From positions 2,790,001 through 2,854,000 of the forward strand of contig OY764147.1 of assembly GCA_963668115.1 (NCBI GenBank): 64,000 bases of DNA, in the 5' to 3' direction. Made by a program: the position numbers and the translations under genes. The notes under the pieces were generated by a model, which saw only the letters and a list, made by a program, of their open reading frames with translations, ran no database searches and was not told the origin of the DNA. This document shows, in pieces, positions 43,293 to 51,331 of this stretch (positions are counted from its first letter, which is position 1; every line of letters starts with the position of its first letter). Origin of the DNA: Plut-88900 sp963668115. GTDB taxonomy: Bacteria; Chloroflexota; Dehalococcoidia; Plut-88900.

Positions 43293-44765
43293 ATGACATC
43301 GTCCTCGCAAAGCAACGGTCAAGGCGCCCCCGTCATCAAAGGGGTTGCCTACTGTCTGGCCCACGTTCCGGACCTGGTGCGACTCGGGTCTAAGCCTTCC
43401 CGGGACATTCCCATCGACCCGTCGGTGCTTGACCTCATTCACCGACACCAGCGCGCCTTTGATGATGCAGTTGCCTATCCTCCCCACCAGGTCTTCATCG
43501 GGAACCTCCGTCCAGACGACCTTAAGGACACCCCCAAACCGTGGTACGAAAACCCGACCAAAGGCGCTGCCAGAACAGGCCCATACGGCGAAATAATGCC
43601 CCAGGCCGAGTTCTACGGCTGGATGAAAGTGTCCGACCAGTTCGACCTCATGTGGCTTGAGGAATGCTTCCTTGAAGAAGCCCGAACCGCCATGTCCTCC
43701 CACGCTCTGGTCACGAGCGAAGACCTGGATAACCTCGGGAAGGCGACTCCAATCGCTGAGATTGAGAAAGCGATCTCTGAAGAGGAGGCCTTGCCCCTCT
43801 ATATGGACAAGACCCGGCTCGTCGGGTGTTTGCGTCGGGGCCACGAGGAAGACAAGTCCCTGGTACCGGACTTCCTGATCGAAAACCTGTGCGCCAAGGC
43901 TTCAGCGGTCCTGGCCCTGCGGCACCTGCTGGGCACCGTCACGGAGACCCCCGCCGAGAACATAGACTATCTTCTCGGGTGTGGGGAAGAGGCTATCGGC
44001 GACCGGTACAACCGCGGGGGCGGGAACCTGGCCAAGGCCGTCGGCGAGATGAGCGGGTGTCTCAATGCCACAGGGTCGGACGTCAAAGCCTTCTGTTGTG
44101 CTCCTAATCACGCCATCATTGTCGGCGGGGCTCTCATCAAGTCCGGGGTGTTCGAAAACGTGGCGGTGGTGGGGGGTGGCTCTTTTGCCAAGCTAGGCAT
44201 GAAATATCGAGGGCACGTCACCAATGAAATGCCTGTCCTGGAAGATGTACTGGCTTCCATCGCGGTCCTTATGGGACCAGACGACGGACAGAACCCCCAT
44301 GTACGACTAGATATGATTGGGAAGCACGATATTTCCTCGGGGGCTTCCAACCAGGCAATCACCCAGGCGGTAGTGGTTGATCCACTTAACCAGCACGGCC
44401 TGAAGATCACCGACATAGACCGGTTCGCCACAGAGCTCCACAATCCGGAGATAACCGAGCCCCAAGGCAGCGGCAACACCCCGCGCACCAACTACAGGAT
44501 GTTGGGCGGTATGGCGGTCATGGCTAACGAGATCGATGCCTCCGGCCTGGAGCAGTTCGTGGAAGACCACGGGATGCTCGGATTCTCCCCCACCCAGGGC
44601 CATATAGCTTCGGCGGTGCCCTTCCTCGGGCATGCTCGGGACATGATCATGTCGGGCGAGATAAGTCGGGCCATGTTCTACGCCAAGGGAAGCCTCTTTC
44701 TGGGCCGCATGACCCAGCTTGCCGACGGCATTTCCTTCATGCTGGAGGGCAATCACGACTCTTGA
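43293..44765 (+). CDS. grdC: GrdC-like protein (reductase component C, beta subunit)
   Basis: 490 aa, close to the usual size of GrdC. A thiolase/FabH-like condensing-enzyme fold: KGVAYCLAHVPDLVR, LLGCGEEAIGDRYNRGGGNLAKAVGEMSG, then AFCCAPNHAIIVGGALIKSG with adjacent Cys268/269, and AVVGGGSFAKLGMKYRGH. In glycine reductase, component C takes the carboxymethyl group from GrdA as an acyl thioester and releases acetyl phosphate with the help of GrdD. No grdD follows here. It starts 11 bases after the grdB stop with no visible ribosome site, so translation is probably coupled to full read-through of grdB. Confidence 0.92.
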   Translation: MTSSSQSNGQGAPVIKGVAYCLAHVPDLVRLGSKPSRDIPIDPSVLDLIHRHQRAFDDAVAYPPHQVFIGNLRPDDLKDTPKPWYENPTKGAARTGPYGEIMPQAEFYGWMKVSDQFDLMWLEECFLEEARTAMSSHALVTSEDLDNLGKATPIAEIEKAISEEEALPLYMDKTRLVGCLRRGHEEDKSLVPDFLIENLCAKASAVLALRHLLGTVTETPAENIDYLLGCGEEAIGDRYNRGGGNLAKAVGEMSGCLNATGSDVKAFCCAPNHAIIVGGALIKSGVFENVAVVGGGSFAKLGMKYRGHVTNEMPVLEDVLASIAVLMGPDDGQNPHVRLDMIGKHDISSGASNQAITQAVVVDPLNQHGLKITDIDRFATELHNPEITEPQGSGNTPRTNYRMLGGMAVMANEIDASGLEQFVEDHGMLGFSPTQGHIASAVPFLGHARDMIMSGEISRAMFYAKGSLFLGRMTQLADGISFMLEGNHDS

Positions 44766-44846
44766 ACGGAATTTGGGTGTAGACTAAAGTCGTTCAGCCA
44801 AACTGAAGACAAGACGGTATCCGCATTAAAAATCAGGAGGTGCGCC

Positions 44847-45305
44847 TTGGAATTCAAGGGTAAGAAAGTGATCGCCATTGGAGAGCGGGACGGCGTCCAG
44901 GGCCCGGCCATCGCCGAGGTAGTAAGGAGCGCCGGGGCTGAGGTGCTTATAGAGCAGACCCAGTGCTTCGTCTGAACTGCCGCAGGCGCCATGGACCTGG
45001 ATGGTCAGGAAGAAATCAAGAAGGCAATTGAATCCAACGGCAAGGATGACGTTATCGTGGTCCTCGGCTCACCCGACGCCAACAGCGCCGAACTCTACGC
45101 CGAGACCGTAACCCACGGCGACCCCAGTTGGGCGGGGCCCCTAGCAGGCGTTCCCCTCGGGCTGCCCGTATACCACGTAGTGGAACCTGTCGTTAAGGAC
45201 TCAGTGGATGCAGGCGTCTACCAGGCGCAGGTAGGTGTGATGGACGTGGCACTGGAGAAAGACCAGATCGCTCAAGCCCTGGACAAGGTACGGAACAAAG
45301 CATAG
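44847..45305 (+). CDS. grdA: GrdA-like selenoprotein A
   Basis: 152 aa with selenocysteine at residue 43, encoded by TGA 44973-44975. Start is TTG at 44847 behind a perfect AGGAGG. The sequence around the TGA is EQTQCFV-Sec-TAAGAMDLDGQEE, the signature of selenoprotein A (Cys and Sec as a C-x-x-U redox pair). The rest agrees: KKVIAIGERDGVQGPAIAEVV before, and SAELYAETVTHGDPSWAGPLAGVPLGLPVYHVVEP after. GrdA is the small carrier that accepts the selenoether from component B. A conventional caller would report only the part from Met 44991. Last grd gene; the next gene starts 28 bases on. Confidence 0.95.
44976..45010 (+). promoter_or_regulatory. SECIS-like hairpin in grdA
   Basis: Stem CCAT / ATGG (44989-44992 with 45001-45004), extendable by a G-T pair, with an 8-base loop GGACCTGG that begins 17 bases after the TGA. 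Weaker than the grdB hairpin but at the same distance and with G first in the loop. Confidence 0.55.
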
Positions 45306-45333
45306 CGCTTCTCAAATTCGAGAAGGAGGGTGG

Positions 45334-46086
45334 ATGATGGAGAACAGAAAAAGAGTCGGCATGATGATGCCTTCGGCGGACGGCACCGCAGAACCGGATT
45401 TCCAGATGGTGCTTGCCCCCAAGGGCGTGGCCGTCCACGGGCACCGACTCTGGCAGGATGACAACCGCCACGACCCCGAGGAACACTTCGGGCAGATGAA
45501 CTCGGAGATTGAGTCCGCAGCCCGCTACCTATCCTCGGTACGCCTGGACGCTATAGCCTACACATGCACGACAGGCAGCTTCTTCAAGGGCCCCGGGTGG
45601 GACCAGGAGATGCTGCAGAAGATCGAGGGGGCGTCGGGGGTTCCGGCCTTTGCTACTACTCCGTCGGTCGTGAAAGCCCTGGAGTTCAAGGGCGCTCGCA
45701 AGATCTCGGCCATTACTCCCTACCCGGAGTGGAACAACATCAAGCTCCGGGCCTACATGGAGGCCCGAGGCTTTGAAGTGCTGAACGTAGACGCCCACCC
45801 CAAGCCCTCTCTCGGGGAGATGATGGCTTACGAACAGGACCCTGACGAAATAGTGGAGTACGGCATCGAAAAATGTGACCCAGACGCTGACGTCCTCTTC
45901 TGCTCCTGCACCGACTGGCGCTCCATGGAAGCCGCCGAGCGTTTGGAGAAGGAGACCGGAAAACCGGTCGTAACTTCAAACCAAGCAACCCTCTGGCTCA
46001 TCCTCCAGCACCTGGGCATTGATGAACCGGTCAAGGGTTTCGGGAGCTTGCTGGAGACCCCGGCCTCGGTCCCGATAGCCGGATAG
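45334..46086 (+). CDS. Asp/Glu racemase superfamily protein (maleate isomerase-like), copy 1
   Basis: 250 aa. Two catalytic cysteines in the expected places: Cys78 in AIAYTCTTGSFFKGPGWD and Cys192 (with Cys190) in LFCSCTDWRSMEA. The pattern VGMMMPSADGTAEPDF at the start and SAITPYPEWNN in the middle match the maleate isomerase / arylmalonate decarboxylase branch rather than true amino-acid racemases; having both Cys favours an isomerase or racemase over a decarboxylase. GGAGGG site lies partly in a short hairpin (CTTCTC / GAGAAG at 45308-45325). Follows grdA by 28 bases and ends at a terminator, so it closes the grd operon. Confidence 0.88.
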   Translation: MMENRKRVGMMMPSADGTAEPDFQMVLAPKGVAVHGHRLWQDDNRHDPEEHFGQMNSEIESAARYLSSVRLDAIAYTCTTGSFFKGPGWDQEMLQKIEGASGVPAFATTPSVVKALEFKGARKISAITPYPEWNNIKLRAYMEARGFEVLNVDAHPKPSLGEMMAYEQDPDEIVEYGIEKCDPDADVLFCSCTDWRSMEAAERLEKETGKPVVTSNQATLWLILQHLGIDEPVKGFGSLLETPASVPIAG

Positions 46087-46130
46087 GCAAATTGGACTAA
46101 CATCTGACCAAAAACCCATAGAATCGCACG

Positions 46131-46166
46131 ATCGGCCGTGGGAACTGAGTTCTCACGGCCGATTAA
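46131..46166 (+). terminator. terminator after the grd operon
   Basis: 10-bp stem ATCGGCCGTG / CACGGCCGAT, extended by GAACT/AGTTC pairing inside, then TAACTT. Separates the two racemase-like genes. Confidence 0.7.
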
Positions 46167-46200
46167 CTTGTGCAGGCTGAAGGGATAGAAGTCTCAAATT

Positions 46201-46209
46201 CTGGTATCA
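46201..46209 (+). promoter_or_regulatory. extended -10 promoter for second racemase-like gene
   Basis: TGG followed by TATCAT, 44 bases before the ATG at 46253, just after the terminator. Confidence 0.4.
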
Positions 46210-46252
46210 TCGGCAAACCGGGGTCCCAGAGAGTGGGGAAGGAGACACGCGC

Positions 46253-46996
46253 ATGAGCCCGAGAAAGAGGATTGGACTAATAATGCCCGCCCAGGACTCG
46301 ACCAGTGAGGCCGACTTCGCCCTGGCCCTCGGATTGAAAGACTACTCCATCCACGGCCAGCGCATCTGGGACGGCTTCGACATCTCCGGCGCCGCACGCA
46401 TGGACCGGATGAACAATGAAATCGACACCGCAGCCAAATACCTCACCCAAGCGGAAGTCGACGCGGTGGCATATTGCTGCACTACCGGCAGCTTTTATCG
46501 GGGCCCGGGCTGGGATGTTGAGATTATAGAAAAGCTCGAGGCCGCGTCCGGGGTGCCCGCCGTGGCCACCACGCCATCAGTAGCTGCTGCGCTTTCTCAC
46601 ATCGGGGCCAGGAAAGTCTCTGTTGTAACCCCCTACCCGCAGTGGAATAACGATCGGTTGCGAGAGTATTTCACTGCCAAGGGCTTCGAGGTATTAAACG
46701 TTGATACGCCCGCCGACGCCTCGGTGTTCGGATTCAACATGTGCGACCATGATCCGGAGACGGTCCTTGAGTTCGGGGTAGAACATTGCCTTCCTGAAGC
46801 AGACACCCTCCTCGTCTCCTGCACGGGGTGGCGATCCCTGGAGGTCGTAGAGGATCTGGAAGACCGTACGGGCAAGATGGTCGTTACCGCTAACCAGGCA
46901 TCGATCTGGTGTCTGCTTAAGAAGATGGGCTGGGACGCTTCAATCACCGGGTATGGCGGCCTGCTCTCCTCCCGAGTTCCCGCAGCGGTGGGTTGA
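46253..46996 (+). CDS. Asp/Glu racemase superfamily protein (maleate isomerase-like), copy 2
   Basis: 247 aa, paralogue of the protein at 45334. Cys75/76 in AVAYCCTTGSFYRGPGWD and Cys190 in LLVSCTGWRSLEV are the two catalytic positions. The start KRIGLIMPAQDSTSEADF and the middle VSVVTPYPQWNNDRLREYF follow the same family pattern. Good AAGGAG site. It has its own promoter and terminator arrangement, so the two copies are regulated apart, which suggests different substrates or enantiomers. Followed after 66 bases by an amidohydrolase. Confidence 0.88.
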   Translation: MSPRKRIGLIMPAQDSTSEADFALALGLKDYSIHGQRIWDGFDISGAARMDRMNNEIDTAAKYLTQAEVDAVAYCCTTGSFYRGPGWDVEIIEKLEAASGVPAVATTPSVAAALSHIGARKVSVVTPYPQWNNDRLREYFTAKGFEVLNVDTPADASVFGFNMCDHDPETVLEFGVEHCLPEADTLLVSCTGWRSLEVVEDLEDRTGKMVVTANQASIWCLLKKMGWDASITGYGGLLSSRVPAAVG

Positions 46997-47062
46997 CTGG
47001 ACATCTAAGGGAGTAAGCTCTCTTACTGACGCGACCGATAGGAACCACAGACGAGGCAAGTG

Positions 47063-48187
47063 ATGGCGGCATATAAGGTAATCTCCGCGGACTCTCACCT
47101 GAATGAGCCCCAGGAGGTGTATGACCGCCTCCCTCCCGAGTACCGATCGCGTGCCCCTCGCATTGAAGAGCGGGATGGCGAGCGGTACATCATTGTCGAG
47201 GGCCAGGGGCCTGCTCGCATTGAGGCCCCAAACCCGCTCAACGAAGACGACATGAAACGTTACTGGCGGGACGAAGAAGAGGTTGGCCGTGTCATGCATC
47301 GGGCCGGAGGCACCGACATACCCATCCGGCTCGCCGACCAGGAAACCGACGGCGTAAGCGCCGAAGTCATCTACCCTCACGGCACTTTCCACACTTTCTC
47401 TTCGAAAGATGCCGGATTCCAATTGGCCCTTTCCCGGGTCTACAACGACTACTACCACGATGTGTTCGGTCCCTACCCCGACCGTTTTGCTGTTTCCGCC
47501 GTAGTCCCGACCCTGGACATCCACAACGCTATAGACGAGGCAACGCGCGTAGCCAGCATGGGTTTTAGATCCGCTTCCATCCCTATCAGCATGCCCATTC
47601 AGCCCTACAATGACCCAATCTATGAGCCCTTCTGGTCGGCGATGGGAGACATGGGAGTACCGCTGGCGCTACACGTATTCACCGACGGCCCGAGCAACGA
47701 GGAGCCGTCAGACGAGGTAAAGCGCTCCCGACCCGGTGAAGACTTGGCCGGTGAGGTTGTTGAGATGGCTGCCGCCATGAAACCCCTCTGCCTTCTGGTG
47801 GCTTCGGGTGTGCTGGAGCGACACCCGGGGCTGAAGTTCGTTCTCGTTGAATGTGGCATTGGATGGCTTGCCTGGGTGCTTCAAACCCTGGACGAGATGC
47901 ACGAGAAGCGACATATGTGGATCGAGCCCCGGCTGCCGGACAGACCCAGCGACTACTTTCGCAGACAGGGCGGCGCTACCTTCGGGGATGACTTGGTCGG
48001 GCTCAGGATGCGGGACGTTACCGGGGTAGAAAGCCTGCTATGGGGCAGCGACTACCCCCACGATGAAGGCACCTTCCCCCACTCCCGGGAGGTCATTGAG
48101 CGCACCTTCAGGGATGTACCGGAGGACGAGAAACGGATGATTGTCGGGGGCAATGCGGCGCGAATCTACGGCTTTTCGATGGACTAG
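47063..48187 (+). CDS. ACMSD-like amidohydrolase (amidohydrolase 2), copy 1
   Basis: 374 aa TIM barrel starting at ATG 47063 (a GTG at 47060 is also possible). Metal-site features: VISADSHLNEP (D-x-H type), PLALHVFTDGP with the next His, and LLWGSDYPHDEGTFPHSREV with the final Asp. The family includes decarboxylases of aromatic and ring-cleavage acids, and hydrolases. A clear paralogue with the same GSDYPHDEGTFPHSREV ending is at 62690-63808. Follows the second racemase-like gene on the same strand. Confidence 0.88.
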   Translation: MAAYKVISADSHLNEPQEVYDRLPPEYRSRAPRIEERDGERYIIVEGQGPARIEAPNPLNEDDMKRYWRDEEEVGRVMHRAGGTDIPIRLADQETDGVSAEVIYPHGTFHTFSSKDAGFQLALSRVYNDYYHDVFGPYPDRFAVSAVVPTLDIHNAIDEATRVASMGFRSASIPISMPIQPYNDPIYEPFWSAMGDMGVPLALHVFTDGPSNEEPSDEVKRSRPGEDLAGEVVEMAAAMKPLCLLVASGVLERHPGLKFVLVECGIGWLAWVLQTLDEMHEKRHMWIEPRLPDRPSDYFRRQGGATFGDDLVGLRMRDVTGVESLLWGSDYPHDEGTFPHSREVIERTFRDVPEDEKRMIVGGNAARIYGFSMD

Positions 48188-48232
48188 CTGAAATCGCCCT
48201 CGGCTAGTCTCCGCCAAATGCAGCCCGGCGAC

Positions 48233-49198
48233 TCAGGTGGCAACAGGAGGTGGCGCCTCCCGCGTTGCCGAACACAACACCTTCACCTTCCCGGCCCGAT
48301 TATTGATAGCTTTCTTCAAGTCTTCCGGGTGCAGTACATATACGTCGTAGGCCAGCCTCAGCTTACGCATGAGGTTGATAAGCAACCAGCTGGCGTCAAA
48401 ATGCCACCATCGAAGCCCGTGCTGCGAGGACCGTGGTGAGGCGTGATGGGTGTTATGCCCACCCTCTCCGAATGCCAGCAGCCCTACAAGCCAGTGATTC
48501 GTGCTACGGTCCTTCGTCTCAAAAGGTCGGCTCCCGAAGACGTGACAGACCGAGTTCACGGACCATGTGACATGATGCGTGAGAAACACCCTCACCAGCC
48601 CTGCCCAGAGCAAAGCGCTCCAGCCGCCGATCAGGAAAGGTATCACTAAGCTGGAAGCGCACCAGATGAGGCTGGTGCGGTGGATGAACACGACCCAGGG
48701 GTCGTTGACCAGGTCCTTGGCCCACTTGTTGTTGTCCGGCCGCCGCGTTCCGAACAGCCAGCCGACCTGCGCATGGATGAACCCCTTCAGTAGATTGCTG
48801 CTGAGTTGTGGGCTGTGGATATCACCTTCTTCGTCAGAGAAAGCGTGGTGCTTACGATGGACAGCGACCCAGGAGATCGCTCCTCCCTGCCAGGACATCG
48901 TCCCCAGGACCACCAGCAACAGCTTGAGCGGCAGATTGGTCTTGAAGCTGCCGTGGGCCAAAAAACGGTGGAATCCTATGGTGACCCCCAGCCCCACCAG
49001 GAGGTACAGGACAAACAGCAGTGTCAGGTCCAGCCAGTCCACTAACTTGCCCCAGGTCGCGTATATGGCATATACAGTCGCTGCAAGGGGCACGAATACC
49101 AGGATGCTGATCACCACTTTTTGGTAAACGGCCTGGAAACCGGTCTTGTGCTCCGTGTTCTGGCGGAACGGGTCTGCGGTAAGTCTACGTGAGATCAT
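48233..49198 (-). CDS. fatty-acid (acyl-CoA delta-9 type) desaturase
   Basis: 321 aa. Membrane di-iron desaturase with the three His boxes: GFHRFLAHGSF, AVHRKHHAFSD, and GGHNTHHAS. Four membrane segments at about 28-48, 54-76, 138-158 and 163-183. Introduces a double bond into saturated acyl chains using O2, which shows that the organism can use oxygen. C-terminal 50 residues are soluble. Converges on the amidohydrolase gene with a 45-base gap. Confidence 0.92.
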   Translation of the reverse strand: MISRRLTADPFRQNTEHKTGFQAVYQKVVISILVFVPLAATVYAIYATWGKLVDWLDLTLLFVLYLLVGLGVTIGFHRFLAHGSFKTNLPLKLLLVVLGTMSWQGGAISWVAVHRKHHAFSDEEGDIHSPQLSSNLLKGFIHAQVGWLFGTRRPDNNKWAKDLVNDPWVVFIHRTSLIWCASSLVIPFLIGGWSALLWAGLVRVFLTHHVTWSVNSVCHVFGSRPFETKDRSTNHWLVGLLAFGEGGHNTHHASPRSSQHGLRWWHFDASWLLINLMRKLRLAYDVYVLHPEDLKKAINNRAGKVKVLCSATREAPPPVAT

Positions 49199-49324
49199 TC
49201 TAGTTACGTATGTCCGGCTACAAGAACCCTCCGAGCCCGACCTTCATGGGCCGTCGGTTTTTGACGCAGGGTTTCTCAACTATGTTGGATTCCGGGCCGG
49301 ATTATCCGGCCCCTCTTTCAGCAA

Positions 49325-49621
49325 TTACCGTGCTAATGCTTCGTACACTTCCAGGTCATAGCTCAGCAGATGGGGGCGCATTTCGGCGTCGTCGGTGTAG
49401 ACTGACGCGGGAATTTCGTCAGCTGTGGCAGGTTTGATCGCATCCTGCATCCACTCGCAGTACACAACATCGGTGTCTCCGCCTAGCATGCCGATATAGA
49501 TGGTGGCCTTGGACCGGCCGTTCTTCTCATACGCCGCACAGATCTTGTCCAGTACGGCGGCCACGTCTCGGGCCTTGCCCGGCGCTGTCCTGCAAACTCT
49601 TCTAACCAGATACATTTTCAC
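49325..49621 (-). CDS. small ferredoxin-like-fold protein, unassigned
   Basis: 98 aa. MKMYLVRRVCRTAPGKARDVAAVLDKICAAYEKNG and TIYIGMLGGDTDVVYCEWMQDA suggest a dimeric alpha-beta barrel of the ABM/NIPSNAP kind, small stress or degradation proteins. Strong ribosome site (AGGAGGAG). Sits between the desaturase and fhs genes on the same strand. Function not known; I rely on length, start and strand pattern. Confidence 0.65.
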   Translation of the reverse strand: MKMYLVRRVCRTAPGKARDVAAVLDKICAAYEKNGRSKATIYIGMLGGDTDVVYCEWMQDAIKPATADEIPASVYTDDAEMRPHLLSYDLEVYEALAR

Positions 49622-49692
49622 TCCTCCTGATGTATCGTCCGGCTTATTCTGCCGATACGTAATGCTATCACAGCAGTGTGCCGCCCGACTCC

Positions 49693-51315
49693 CTACAACC
49701 CCAAAATGTTCCCTTTATCATCGACGTCCAAGGCTCGGGGTGAAGCCGGAAGTCCGGGCATAGTTACCATAGTTCCGGCCAGGGGATAGATGAATCCTGC
49801 GCCCGCCGACGCCCTAACGTCGGATATCTCAAATGTATAGCCTGATGGCCTCCCCTTCAGCCTCGCATTGTGGGAGATGGACAGGTTGGTCTTGGCCATG
49901 CAGACCGGCCACTTGCCCCACCCCATATCCTCGTAGGTCTTTAGCCTTCTGCGCGCTACCGGGGCCCAAGTAACGTCGTCGGCGTTGTAGACCTTCTGGG
50001 CCAGGGCTAAGACCTTTTCATCCGTGCTCGCGTCCTCTGGGTAGAGGTAGCTAATTTCCGGTTTATCGCCTGCGCTGGCGTCCATGACGGCGCGGGCCAG
50101 TTCCAAGCACCCGTCACCACCTTCGATGAAGCCTCGGCTCTCGGCGGAGCGGACTCCGTCAAGCCCGTCCACGGCGTTACGCACGGAGGCTATCTCTTCG
50201 TCGGTGTCGGCGGGGAAGCGGTTCACGGCCACGACAACCGGCAGGTTGAAGCTGCGTATCACCCCGATAAGATGGAGCAGGTTAGGCATCCCGTCGATAA
50301 CAGCTTGTGGGTCAGGCTCATTTAGTTGGGCCAGCGGGATTCCGGCGTGAGATTTTAGAGCTTTGACCGACGCTACGATTACCGCGGCATGGGGCTCGAC
50401 GTCGTTGAAGCGAGCCTTGATGTGCATGAACTTTTCGAAGCCCAGGTCTGCGCCGAAACCCGCTTCCGTTACCACGTAGTCGGCCAGGGCAAGCCCCAGC
50501 TTGTCAGCCACTACCGAGCTGCACCCGTGGGCAATGTTGCCGAAGGGCCCGGCATGGACCATCACCGGCTGCCCTTCGGCCGTCTGCACCAGGTTGGGCT
50601 GTATGGCGTAGCGCAACAGCGACATCATGGACCCGACAGCCCCCACATCGTCCGCTGTTACCGGCCTTCCGTCCCGCGTGAACCCGACAACTATCCGTGC
50701 AATCCTGGCCCTGAGATCTTCCAGATCCGAGGCCAGGGCCAGGATCGCCATCACCTCCGAAGCCGTGACGATGTCGAAACCCGTCTCGCGGACAGGTGCG
50801 TTGGCCTCGCCGCCTATGCCCGTCATTATTGTGCGGAGAGCCCGGTCTTCAACATCGGTGACTCTGCGCCAGGTGATGTTCTCGGGGCCGAAGCCTTCGA
50901 TTTGGCCCCTTTGGGCGGCGTTGTCCGTGAGCGCGGCGAGCAGGTTGTGAGCCGAGCCGACGGCGTGGGCGTCGCCGGTGAAGTGGATGTTGATCTCGTC
51001 CTCGGGCATCACGGTGGTTTTCCCACCACCCGTGCCCCCGCCCTTGATCCCGAATATCGGGCCAAGGGAGGGCTCCCTCAGGTTGGCTATGACCTTCTGT
51101 CCGAGTTTGCCCAAGCCTTGCGTCAGGCCGACCGTGACCGTGGTCTTGCCCTCACCGGCTCGGGTGGGAGTGATGCCCGTGACGACTATCATCTTTCCCC
51201 TGGGCCCCGAGGTATCGACGGACTCCAGAGGAATCTTCGCTTTGTAGTGACCGTATGGGACTATGGACCTCTCGTCGAGCCCGATAGTGGCGGCGATCTC
51301 TTGAATTGGCCGCAT
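49693..51315 (-). CDS. fhs: formate--tetrahydrofolate ligase
   Basis: 540 aa. ATP-dependent formation of 10-formyl-tetrahydrofolate from formate. P-loop-like GITPTRAGEGKTTVTVGLTQGLGKLG near residue 48, REPSLGPIFGIKGGGTGGG, and PEDEINIHFTGDAHAV are family signatures; the C-terminus AGTMVTMPGLPASPRALDVDDKGNILGL is complete. Links one-carbon units from formate to folate. It follows a crotonase gene 16 bases upstream on the same strand, so the two may be co-transcribed. Confidence 0.96.
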   Translation of the reverse strand: MRPIQEIAATIGLDERSIVPYGHYKAKIPLESVDTSGPRGKMIVVTGITPTRAGEGKTTVTVGLTQGLGKLGQKVIANLREPSLGPIFGIKGGGTGGGKTTVMPEDEINIHFTGDAHAVGSAHNLLAALTDNAAQRGQIEGFGPENITWRRVTDVEDRALRTIMTGIGGEANAPVRETGFDIVTASEVMAILALASDLEDLRARIARIVVGFTRDGRPVTADDVGAVGSMMSLLRYAIQPNLVQTAEGQPVMVHAGPFGNIAHGCSSVVADKLGLALADYVVTEAGFGADLGFEKFMHIKARFNDVEPHAAVIVASVKALKSHAGIPLAQLNEPDPQAVIDGMPNLLHLIGVIRSFNLPVVVAVNRFPADTDEEIASVRNAVDGLDGVRSAESRGFIEGGDGCLELARAVMDASAGDKPEISYLYPEDASTDEKVLALAQKVYNADDVTWAPVARRRLKTYEDMGWGKWPVCMAKTNLSISHNARLKGRPSGYTFEISDVRASAGAGFIYPLAGTMVTMPGLPASPRALDVDDKGNILGL

Positions 51316-51331
51316 CCCTGTTTCCCTTTTC

